From Gordonibacter sp034932485 (GTDB lineage Bacteria > Actinomycetota > Coriobacteriia > Coriobacteriales > Eggerthellaceae), in the NCBI GenBank assembly GCA_034932485.1, contig JAYFOQ010000002.1:124001-188000 (forward strand): DNA of 64,000 nucleotides, read 5' to 3'. Position numbers and translations under genes: made by a program. The notes beneath the pieces were generated by a model, which saw only the letters and a list, made by a program, of their open reading frames with translations, made no database searches and had not been told where the DNA came from. Position 1 is the first letter of the stretch. Each line of letters opens with the position of its first letter. Below, in pieces: positions 18,005 to 25,796 of the stretch.

Positions 18005-18904
18005 TTAACCCAACGACAGCCCGTAGAGCGTTGCCACCATCTGCGTCTCATCGAACGTCGCCGCACCCACGGTACAGAAGCGCAGCGCAAATCCACCTAC
18101 CAGCAGAAAGACGGCTATCCACAGTAGCTGCACCCGATGATTGCCATGGGTGAGGTAACGCTCCAAGACGAACGGCACCGCAAGGCCACACAAAACAAGA
18201 CCACCCCAGAACTGCCAACTCAACGGCCCCTCAATGAGCGCTTGTGCGGCAAGCGTCGTACCCTCCGAACTAATACCCCAGACAAGATAGATCGCAAGGC
18301 ACACAGCTTCCGCGATGATCAACCCACCATCCACCCGCGCCAGCCAAACCAGTGGACGCATGAACGTGTGTCGGGTCTCCACAAACGGAGTCACCAGAAA
18401 CACCAGCGCGATGCCGCACGACGCAGACGACAACACAAAAACAAAGGGCAGCAACGGCGTCTGCCAAAACAGAACCGATGCCATACTTTGAAGCAAGATT
18501 CCCGTGTACGCCATAGTCGCCACGCCAAGCATCACACATAGGCCCGAAAACCCCACCAGTATCTTATGAGGCGGGCGTTCCGCGTCAAGCAGTGCCAGCA
18601 CAGCAAACGCACCTGAGCAAACGAGCGATCCAACCAGCACGTACGCCCCCACCGCAATAGCTGAGGGCGTTGGCGAAACGAGTAGGTTAATCAGCCTATC
18701 GGGCCGGCCCACATCCACGAGAAGACACAGCATACCCGCACCGAGCGCTACGAAACACAGCGACCATGCCCGGGCAAAGAACTCGTCGGGCAGGCTCGAT
18801 GCATGCCGCACAGCACGCACGCACTCAAGAATACCCAGCGTCGCAAGGGCGCCAGCACCCGCTCCACCCAAGAAGAGATAGCATATGGTGAGTAGATTGA
18901 ACAT
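18005..18904 (-). CDS. Orphan NrfD/PsrC-like membrane protein, module B
   Basis: This polytopic protein of about 299 residues starts MFNLLTICYLFLGGAGAGAL, close to the module A protein. The start at 18904 follows a GAGGGGGG stretch 11 nt upstream. The frame extends to 19072, but the extra codons look non-coding. About nine hydrophobic segments are visible. No ferredoxin or molybdopterin gene is adjacent; the slipin gene follows after about 95 nt. As in module A, I infer an electron-transfer or quinone-interacting membrane protein whose soluble partner is not known. Confidence 0.78.
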   Translation of the reverse strand: MFNLLTICYLFLGGAGAGALATLGILECVRAVRHASSLPDEFFARAWSLCFVALGAGMLCLLVDVGRPDRLINLLVSPTPSAIAVGAYVLVGSLVCSGAFAVLALLDAERPPHKILVGFSGLCVMLGVATMAYTGILLQSMASVLFWQTPLLPFVFVLSSASCGIALVFLVTPFVETRHTFMRPLVWLARVDGGLIIAEAVCLAIYLVWGISSEGTTLAAQALIEGPLSWQFWGGLVLCGLAVPFVLERYLTHGNHRVQLLWIAVFLLVGGFALRFCTVGAATFDETQMVATLYGLSLG

Positions 18905-19025
18905 GCAACATCGCACCCCCCTCATCCCTCGCCCCAGCATCCGAAAGAGCCCGGCCAAGAACCCACGAACCCCACCTGCGTACCCAACGTTCGATCGCAT
19001 TATTGTCGCAATGAAGCAATTCATA

Positions 19026-19039
19026 GGTATTATAACACC
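19026..19039. promoter_or_regulatory. Candidate operator over the -10 element of module B
   Basis: GGTATTATAACACC is a near-perfect palindrome with one mismatched pair. Read on the minus strand it contains TATAAT (19029-19034), placed about 120 bp upstream of the module B NrfD-like gene. An operator overlapping a -10 box fits autorepression by the YtrA-type regulator encoded in this operon. Confidence 0.4.
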
Positions 19040-19188
19040 GATTACGCTGCGCCGTTGCACAGGGCCGAACACCTAACAAGTTAAGACAGATGCACCAGTA
19101 GCCACCGATGTTCTAATAGGCGGCACTGAAACACCCTTGGCAAGGGCATACCCATTTCATAAACACTCAGGCTTGACACAAAAGGCGT

Positions 19189-20127
19189 TTAATCCCGACC
19201 CGACTGCTTGCCAACATTGAAGCCGTCAGCCAATGCACTTGGAGCAAGCAAGACGCTTTGCGCATCCTTTGCGCCTTCGTAGGCCAAATTCATCGCGCGC
19301 AGTTCCATCGCACGAGGGTTTCGGTCGTATACATCGGCAGCCTCGACAAACATCTCCGAAATATCCTTCTCCACTTCCGCCAAAATAATGCGAGCGTCGC
19401 GCTCTTTTTGAGCCTGAGCTTCACGCGATAGAGCATTTTGCAGCTCACGTGGAATAGAGATATCACGAATCTCAACCGAAAGCACCGTTATTCCCCATTG
19501 CTCACATTTGGCGACAAGCGCCTGTTCTAGTTCGTGATCAATCTGCTTGCGCCTCATGGATAGGTCAGCTAAATTAACTTGACCAATGGCATCCCTCATA
19601 GCAGTTTGGGCAGACCACAGCACCGCTTTCGGATAGTTCTCCACCTCTAGACAAGCTTTCTCGGCATCCCACACCATCCAAAATAAGATAGCATCCACAT
19701 CAACCGGAACTAAGTCGGCGGTCAATGCTTCTTCGGCAGAAAACGAATCTGCCATAATACGATGATCGACATGCATGGCAACATACTCGACAAAAGGGAT
19801 AACAAAAAAAGGGCCCGGACCCGCTATACGGGAAAAACGACCAAGACGCAAAATAGCTATGCGCTCCCATTGGGGAGCTATACGAATACATTGCGTCAAT
19901 AACCAACCAGCGAAAAGAGAAACAATGATAGTCCATATGGACAGCCAAGAAGAAGTCAACAACAGGACAACCGCAAACCCAACCACGAACATGCCTATCG
20001 TAAACAGATAAATACCTGACCGAGACGCATCATTATTCTCAATTTCCGTCGTAAAGGAACGATGGCGGGACTCTTCGATCTCGCGAAGCCGTTCGGCCTC
20101 GTCCGACTTATGCGTTTTGCGCTTCAT
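19189..20127 (-). CDS. SPFH/slipin membrane protein, module C
   Basis: This slipin has 312 residues. The acidic/basic N-terminus (MKRKTHKSDEAERLREIEES) differs from modules A and B, but the rest is collinear: a hydrophobic hairpin at about 40-80, ILRLGRFSRIAGPGPFFVI, LSMRRKQIDHELEQ, then a Glu/Ala-rich helical part ending in DGFNVGKQSGRD. The ATG follows AGAGGAAGAG and overlaps the repressor gene by 20 nt. No NrfD-like gene belongs to this module, but complex 3 with its own NrfD lies directly upstream. Confidence 0.9.
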   Translation of the reverse strand: MKRKTHKSDEAERLREIEESRHRSFTTEIENNDASRSGIYLFTIGMFVVGFAVVLLLTSSWLSIWTIIVSLFAGWLLTQCIRIAPQWERIAILRLGRFSRIAGPGPFFVIPFVEYVAMHVDHRIMADSFSAEEALTADLVPVDVDAILFWMVWDAEKACLEVENYPKAVLWSAQTAMRDAIGQVNLADLSMRRKQIDHELEQALVAKCEQWGITVLSVEIRDISIPRELQNALSREAQAQKERDARIILAEVEKDISEMFVEAADVYDRNPRAMELRAMNLAYEGAKDAQSVLLAPSALADGFNVGKQSGRD

Positions 20128-20563
20128 CTCTTCCTCTTTCGCCGCCCATGACGACCCATGCCTTCATTGCACCTTTACCGTTAGACGCGTCGATAGAGCG
20201 CTGGACAAGCCCAACGATATCGCACTCAGGAACACCAAGTTCTTTGCATTGCCGCACGAATTCACCAGCAAGCACCTCCTGAGGATTGTCGGTCCCCCCC
20301 ACCCGCATACGCGTACGGGCAACAAACGTGCCTTTTCCCCTCTTCGAGACAATATAGCCATCACGCTCGATATCCTGATAAACTTTACCTACCGTGTTGT
20401 AGTTAACACCTAAATCGACAGCCATTTCACGCACCGTCGGCAGCTTGTCGCCCTCTTGAAAAGCACCAGACTCTATCAAGTACACCAGGCGGTTGCGCAG
20501 CTGCAACCATATAGGTACGCCACTTTCTTCGTCTATCGATATCTTGCTCGATGCTTCATTCAC
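20108..20563 (-). CDS. GntR regulator, YtrA subfamily, module C
   Basis: This 151-residue repressor has the same layout as in modules A and B: IDEESGVPIWLQLRNRLVYL, LPTVREMAVDLGVNYNTVGKVY, GKGTFVA, then a helical tail. The start is GTG at 20563, preceded by AAGGAG. It is the first gene of a two-gene operon with the slipin gene. Confidence 0.92.
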   Translation of the reverse strand: MNEASSKISIDEESGVPIWLQLRNRLVYLIESGAFQEGDKLPTVREMAVDLGVNYNTVGKVYQDIERDGYIVSKRGKGTFVARTRMRVGGTDNPQEVLAGEFVRQCKELGVPECDIVGLVQRSIDASNGKGAMKAWVVMGGERGRDEAQNA

Positions 20564-20577
20564 TTTTATTACTCCTT

Positions 20578-20609
20578 GTCATATTGTTTATTTATTATAT
20601 GACAATATG
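20578..20609. promoter_or_regulatory. Candidate promoter and operator of module C
   Basis: On the minus strand a TATAAT (20594-20599 in plus coordinates) sits inside overlapping inverted repeats: CATATTG (20580-20586) with CAATATG (20603-20609), and GTCATAT (20578-20584) with ATATGAC (20597-20603). It ends 15 bp before the GTG start of the repressor gene. This fits autorepression. Confidence 0.5.
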
Positions 20610-20654
20610 TCCTCGTTTCACTCCACCTTCGCATTTTCACTACGTATTACCAAC

Positions 20655-20690
20655 CAAAATGCCGACACCCATAAGGCTATCGGCATTTTG
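20655..20690. terminator. Terminator hairpin after complex 3 operon
   Basis: CAAAATGCCGA (20655-20665) pairs perfectly with TCGGCATTTTG (20680-20690). It lies 22 nt after the stop codon of the TorD-like gene on the minus strand, with TTTT within the descending arm. Confidence 0.6.
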
Positions 20691-20711
20691 CTCTCACTGT
20701 TGATGCTCGTT

Positions 20712-21359
20712 TTAAGCCGCAGGCAAAAACTCGTCAAAAAATGATGTCTCGAACGCAAGAAAACGATCTAGATTACCTGCTATTGGGCGAAAAAAGGATG
20801 CCTTGGGATTGTCTTGGACAAGCTGACAAAAATCGGGAATCCATCGGGCAATATGAGCCTGGTAGAACTCCTTCTGTGTGGCTATATATTCCAGAAATGC
20901 CTCATTGTCGCCGGCCTCTGCCGAAGTGGCGGCCAAAGCACACAAGCGGGACATAAAACTGAGCTCAACCGCGATGTGATCCTCAGGCTGCCCGAAATCT
21001 TTCGATACCTCAAAGCCTTCGGCGCGGTACGCTTGAACCACTTCATCACGCTGCTCTTGCATAAGACAATTATTGTTACTCAAATAAGCCGACTCCGAAG
21101 TGAATACTGGTGTGGCACTCATTGCCAAAAACAGTGCCGCATACTCGCATCGCAACTGAGACACCGCCTCTTGTATGCTCAAACCGCCAAGTGACTCAAC
21201 AAAAAGCATCGCATCGCCATCCCCCGCAAGCGCGTTTTCACGCAAACGCTCCACAAACATTTCGTTGGCTTCCTGGAAAAATAGGTCGGCGAAAAACGCA
21301 TAGCCGAGCGCCCGACTCTGTGCGAGTTCTTTCATTTCAGCCAAGTCTACTGAAGACAC
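20712..21359 (-). CDS. TorD-like chaperone of complex 3
   Basis: This all-helical protein has about 215 residues from the GTG at 21359, which is preceded by TAGGGAGGGG; the frame continues to 21500 but overlaps the NrfD gene. Family signs are LGYAFFADLFFQEANEMF, the SESAYLSNN stretch, FGQPEDHIAVELSFMSRL (the conserved E-D-H-x3-E-L-x-F-M motif) and HIARWIPDFCQLV. It is the last gene of the complex 3 operon and presumably matures the catalytic subunit at 22955-25363. Confidence 0.9.
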   Translation of the reverse strand: MSSVDLAEMKELAQSRALGYAFFADLFFQEANEMFVERLRENALAGDGDAMLFVESLGGLSIQEAVSQLRCEYAALFLAMSATPVFTSESAYLSNNNCLMQEQRDEVVQAYRAEGFEVSKDFGQPEDHIAVELSFMSRLCALAATSAEAGDNEAFLEYIATQKEFYQAHIARWIPDFCQLVQDNPKASFFRPIAGNLDRFLAFETSFFDEFLPAA

Positions 21360-21379
21360 GATACCCCTCCCTACAGCAA

Positions 21380-22351
21380 CTACAGAATAAGATTGTATAC
21401 ACCCATAATGGCTTGCTGCGTGTCTGGACTCACCATCGCTCCATGAATACCCCCAGCGAGGATAACGTAACGCAAGGCAAAACCTCCGATCAGCGCACAA
21501 GCCACCGCTATGAAGTGCAGTATCCGAGCAAGCTCTTTGTTCTTTAGGAGGTTCGTCAGCTCAACTGCGCCTAAAACAAAGGGCACCGCCAAACCAATAC
21601 CTACAACCAAGCCCCAAAACGGCAAACTCAACGAACCCTCCGTCAGCGTCAATGCTGAAACAGATTGACTCGGGCTACCGCCTGAAAGCGTCATCAGCAA
21701 CACCAACAACACCACAGCTTCAGCCGCCACTAAAATCAACACCGCGTCAGTCAGCACCTTCTTCGATCGTGCCGTTTGTCCACCTTTCTCAATCAGCAAG
21801 CACACGATGGTTACCGAAGTGCCTGCGTCGAGGGCCGACACAGTAAACAGCGTCGGAATAAGCGGCGTATTCCACAAGGGAATAGCACCTGCCGCCATCA
21901 ACAGCACGCCAGTATAAGCAGCAACCAGTAAGCCAAGAACAGCGCCCAGAATCAACGTAACCCGAACAATGCCTTTCCGCGCCGATTTCAACGGCTTGAA
22001 AAGACTTTCGATTGCTGTAGCCAAACGCGGTGTAGAAAATATCGCGCATACGCCAAACACCGCAATAGCCGCAAACAGGAGCCACGCTCCAATAGTCATC
22101 CACGACCCAAAATTCACGAAGCTCTTCCACATCATCAAAGCCTGAAGAGGCTTCTCAACCTCCACTACCAGGCAGAGCAAACCAACCGCAAGCGCAATCG
22201 TGCTCACCCAAGGGCTTATCAGAGCCAAACAAGGAAACCGATCCTTTGTTACGAGGCGCACGATGGCTGAAACAAAGAATGTTCCACCCGCAAGACCACC
22301 CAAAAACAGATAAATCGCCGGCTCTAAGCCCCACATTGACTGTATTGTCAT
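21380..22351 (-). CDS. NrfD/PsrC-family membrane subunit of complex 3
   Basis: This polytopic protein of about 323 residues starts MTIQSMWGLEPAIYLFLGGL after AGAGAGGGGG; the frame extends to 22432, but that part is intergenic. About nine membrane segments are seen. It is shorter than the NrfD proteins of complexes 1 and 2 and closer in style to the orphan NrfD-like proteins of modules A and B. Its expected role is quinone exchange and anchoring of the ferredoxin/catalytic pair. Confidence 0.9.
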   Translation of the reverse strand: MTIQSMWGLEPAIYLFLGGLAGGTFFVSAIVRLVTKDRFPCLALISPWVSTIALAVGLLCLVVEVEKPLQALMMWKSFVNFGSWMTIGAWLLFAAIAVFGVCAIFSTPRLATAIESLFKPLKSARKGIVRVTLILGAVLGLLVAAYTGVLLMAAGAIPLWNTPLIPTLFTVSALDAGTSVTIVCLLIEKGGQTARSKKVLTDAVLILVAAEAVVLLVLLMTLSGGSPSQSVSALTLTEGSLSLPFWGLVVGIGLAVPFVLGAVELTNLLKNKELARILHFIAVACALIGGFALRYVILAGGIHGAMVSPDTQQAIMGVYNLIL

Positions 22352-22438
22352 GGAAGCACCCCCTCTCTCTATCCATCCTCCCGCCTTGCACGCGATCGTT
22401 ACGGCACAAGGCGGATTCTCAAATAATGTCAACCAACC

Positions 22439-22951
22439 TTAAGACAGGTGCGCGAGAGCCTTTACCGCTTCTTTCTGGGCGATAACCTCGTCTATCTCTT
22501 CCTGCGTACCAAAGTAGAGTGCCTGAGTTGGGCACGTGGCAACACAGTGTGGAGCAGGAATTCCCTCTTCATTAACTCCCAGGCTCAGACACATATCACA
22601 CTTATCCATGCCCTCTTCGTCGTAGCTCGGCACACCGAAGGGGCACGCGAAATAGCAATAATGACACCCAATACATTTATCGCGATCAACCACAACAATG
22701 CCGTCTTCGCCGCGCTTCGTAATGGCTCCCGCGGGGCACACCGACACGCATCCAGGCTTTTCGCAGTGCATGCATCCCATCGACAAAAACGTGCGCTCCA
22801 CATGGGGGAACGTTCCCGATGTATACTCGATAACATTTCTGCGTGACGACGTTGCCGCCCTCGTTTCATGCCACTGCTTACACGCTACCTGGCAGGCCCA
22901 ACATTTGATACAGCGATCGGAATCCGCATAAATCATCAATTGATTCGACAT
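22439..22951 (-). CDS. Four-cluster ferredoxin subunit of complex 3 (PsrB-like)
   Basis: This 170-residue protein has four Cys groups: CIKCWACQVAC, CMHCEKPGCVSVC, CIGCHYCYFACPFGVP, and CDMC with later CVATC. It is the PsrB/PhsB/HybA type, shorter than the ferredoxins of complexes 1 and 2. It begins 3 nt after the catalytic subunit's stop; the ribosome-binding site GGGAGGGG lies inside the end of that gene. Confidence 0.95.
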   Translation of the reverse strand: MSNQLMIYADSDRCIKCWACQVACKQWHETRAATSSRRNVIEYTSGTFPHVERTFLSMGCMHCEKPGCVSVCPAGAITKRGEDGIVVVDRDKCIGCHYCYFACPFGVPSYDEEGMDKCDMCLSLGVNEEGIPAPHCVATCPTQALYFGTQEEIDEVIAQKEAVKALAHLS

Positions 22952-22954
22952 GGA

Positions 22955-25363
22955 TTACCCCTCCCACTTGCTAATCTTGACGAGCGTTTGTTTCGCTGAT
23001 GCTGTTGAGAATTTATCCCAGTTGTCGGGATTACTATCGTACAAAACGTTGCATTCAGAGCCACCGTCATCATTGGCGTATCCGGACAAGCCAAGTTCTT
23101 GACAGTCCTGCCACCAACCGCGGCGAGCCATAAGAACATCGGGCGCAATACCCTCGAAATACTCAGCCGTCAGCAGGCACCAACCGTGAGGCGACTCAAT
23201 TTTCATCCAGTCTCCGTCAGCGATACCATATTGAGCTGCCGTTGCAGGATTAATCTTGCACCAAGGGTTCGGCATAATCTCACGACACCAAGGTAAGTTG
23301 TTGCGATGGCTGTGTTGGGCGAGACGGTGTCCATGCACATCAGAGAACACAAGCGGATATTCACTAGCCAAATCTTTTTTGGCCAGATTTTCAGGTGCCC
23401 CCACATAGACAGGAAGATAACCAAGCACCCCGCTATCAGTGTTGTCTGTCTTGCCGCCGAACAACTCGTGATAACACTGCACCTTGTTGTTAGGTAGCGT
23501 CGAAAACAGCTCTTCATAGCGACGATATTCCGGCTCCACGACAACCTGCTGCTCGACAGGACGCTCCACCGCAATGCCTTCATCGGCTTGGCGAAGCTGC
23601 TCAAGCGTGAAACCCGATCCTTCAAGCAGATACTCAAGCATACCGTCGTTGTCACCGTTCCACCAGTCTTTTTCGTAACCCATACGCTTCGATAACTCGG
23701 CGTAAAACTTATAGTCCGACATCGATTCGCCCATAGGCTCAACGAGCTTGTGGTTAACCGAGATAAAAGTATGCGTGAGGGTGTCGTTCATATGTACCTG
23801 ATCGCTGGCTTCGTACTGCGTGCAAGCAGGCAAAACGATGTCACAATAGTCGCAGGTAGGATTCCAATGCGTGTCCATGGTGAAGTGAAAATCGCAGAGT
23901 TTAAGCAGTTCACGAATGCGCTTTGGCTGACGCAAACACGAAAGAGAATTCGTGGCATGCGAGAAGATGACACGCGGTTTGTAAGGCTTCTCCGATTCGA
24001 GCGCCTCGAGTACGCGCGGGTTACATGACGCCAGAGAGTAGGTGAACTTGCCGTAAGCCCAACGGGGGAACTCAGGGGCCAAAAGTTTGCTGGTGCCCGG
24101 TTGCCAGTCGTTTTTCTTATCCTCTTCACTCGCTTCGAGCCTATCGAATTCATGAAGGGTAGGAAAGAACCAGTCCATGTCGCTTAACTTAAACATAGGA
24201 TCGGGGCCCTTGAGGCCAGCTCCATTACCACCCGGTACATCTAGATTGCCAGTGATGGCCTGAATGAGGAAAATGGATACCGCTGTCCAGGTGCCGTCGT
24301 TCGTTTGATCGCCAAATCCATTGCCGTCCATGAGAGCCATGGGCTTCATAGTGCCCATCATACGAGCAACTTCAACAATTTGCTCAGTCGAGACACCTGT
24401 TATGTCGCTAGCCCATTCGGGCGTGAACTGCTTAACGTGTTCGACAAGTTTATCGAAGCCGTTACACCAGTTGGTGGTAAAGTCGTGATCGTACAAATCT
24501 TCTTTGATGATGACGTGGAGAATGGCCAGAGCCAAAGCGCCGTCAGTACCGGGGCGAACAGGAACCCATACGTCAGAATGAACCGTCATCGGCTCATACA
24601 TGGGACGGATATCGATGGTGACCATGCCACGTTCTGATTGACGAATGCGGTCGTAATTTTTACCACGTGTTTGGTTGACTCCAGTATTTTCTTTATTGGT
24701 ACCCCACGTGACCAAAAGTTTCGTTTTATCAATTTGCCCGGGGAATGTGGAAGCCTTGCCAATAGTGCACGCTTTGGTCGTTTCGCGCTGATCCCAGCAA
24801 ATACCGTTATGACACCAGTTGGGGCTTCCGTATAGATTAAGTAGACGCATACCCAACGTGTCGACGCATTCGGCCGATTGCCCGGAAAGGATAAAAAACG
24901 TTTCGGGACCATACTGCTCTTTGTATTTCTTCAGATTTGAAGCAATGGTATCCAGCGCTTCATCCCACGTAATGCGTTCAAATTTACCGCTGCCCTTTTC
25001 TCCAACAAGCTTCATAGGATACAGGATACGCGAGGGATCATAGACAAGCTGGGGGGCTGAATTACCTTTAGCACACAGTGTACGACCACCGTGACCAGAG
25101 TTGTTACCTGCTAGCGGATTACCTTCAACATGTACGAATTTTCCGTCTTTGACCGTACACAACGTGCCGCAGTATGTTTCCGACAAGCCGCACATTTGGC
25201 ACCACACGTGCTTTTTGACCGCCGAACCCATCGCCGCGCTTTCCCCCTGCGCCGCGTGAGCCACCAGTGGGCTGGCGGAAAGACCCGCAGCAGCCGTAAG
25301 CGTACCAAGGGCGGCAACCCCCGAAATAAAGGTACGCCTTGAAATATCGTAAGTTTTATTCAT
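22955..25363 (-). CDS. Tat-exported molybdopterin oxidoreductase, complex 3 (polysulfide/thiosulfate reductase type)
   Basis: This 802-residue catalytic subunit has a Tat signal (SRRTFISG) in the first 20 residues. Cys in the cluster region are C55, C58, C65, C69 and C97. The Mo-ligand region reads NWCHNGICWDQRE, which points to a cysteine ligand (C188, or less likely C184), as in Psr/Phs-type enzymes instead of the serine of DMSO reductases. Together with the short PsrB-like ferredoxin and PsrC-like anchor this suggests a sulfur-compound reductase. The substrate is an inference, and other Cys-type enzymes cannot be excluded. The start follows GGAGGAGCA. Confidence 0.92.
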   Translation of the reverse strand: MNKTYDISRRTFISGVAALGTLTAAAGLSASPLVAHAAQGESAAMGSAVKKHVWCQMCGLSETYCGTLCTVKDGKFVHVEGNPLAGNNSGHGGRTLCAKGNSAPQLVYDPSRILYPMKLVGEKGSGKFERITWDEALDTIASNLKKYKEQYGPETFFILSGQSAECVDTLGMRLLNLYGSPNWCHNGICWDQRETTKACTIGKASTFPGQIDKTKLLVTWGTNKENTGVNQTRGKNYDRIRQSERGMVTIDIRPMYEPMTVHSDVWVPVRPGTDGALALAILHVIIKEDLYDHDFTTNWCNGFDKLVEHVKQFTPEWASDITGVSTEQIVEVARMMGTMKPMALMDGNGFGDQTNDGTWTAVSIFLIQAITGNLDVPGGNGAGLKGPDPMFKLSDMDWFFPTLHEFDRLEASEEDKKNDWQPGTSKLLAPEFPRWAYGKFTYSLASCNPRVLEALESEKPYKPRVIFSHATNSLSCLRQPKRIRELLKLCDFHFTMDTHWNPTCDYCDIVLPACTQYEASDQVHMNDTLTHTFISVNHKLVEPMGESMSDYKFYAELSKRMGYEKDWWNGDNDGMLEYLLEGSGFTLEQLRQADEGIAVERPVEQQVVVEPEYRRYEELFSTLPNNKVQCYHELFGGKTDNTDSGVLGYLPVYVGAPENLAKKDLASEYPLVFSDVHGHRLAQHSHRNNLPWCREIMPNPWCKINPATAAQYGIADGDWMKIESPHGWCLLTAEYFEGIAPDVLMARRGWWQDCQELGLSGYANDDGGSECNVLYDSNPDNWDKFSTASAKQTLVKISKWEG

Positions 25364-25796
25364 TGCTCCTCCTTACCCCTCTTGCCTATTCACCTTTGCA
25401 TGAAATGCGACAAGCACTCGACTTTCTTGTGCATCCCCTGCTGTTGCATTTTCATATTATCATATTTATATAGTTCAATACAACTATAAGTTTATTCTGT
25501 AGTCATTGTAATATAGAGAACGCTTCTTCCCGACCTCCCGAGACTCCCAACTTCCCGGCCTCTCAGCTTTTGAGCCATGGATTTTCGTTCACAATACCGC
25601 TGTTTTTCATCATCCTGCCGAAAGAACTATCCCAAATCCCCCATACTGTTTAGTCGCTTTACACGAAATTCTTTCTCCCTTCTCTTCGCGCAGAATGCCA
25701 ACAGATTGCGGAAAGCGGCTCGAGTCAAGCGCCAGCACGCCGCAGGAGCGGGTGCGACCGGACGCGAGGCAATCACGCCGTGCGCCGCGTAAGAGA
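25364..25796. promoter_or_regulatory. Divergent intergenic region between complex 3 and the helicase
   Basis: The first half is AT-rich and contains the inverted repeat TATAGTT-6-AACTATA (25469-25475 and 25482-25488) near likely promoter sequences for complex 3. The remainder up to the helicase start looks like non-coding leader; an in-frame extension of the helicase to 25695 covers part of it but is basic and low in complexity. No RNA gene was recognised. Confidence 0.4.

Noticed and set aside
16438..20563. Modules B and C as a recent tandem duplication
   Set aside because: Gene order (slipin-GntR versus GntR-slipin), N-termini and intergenic sequences differ, so recent duplication is not supported.
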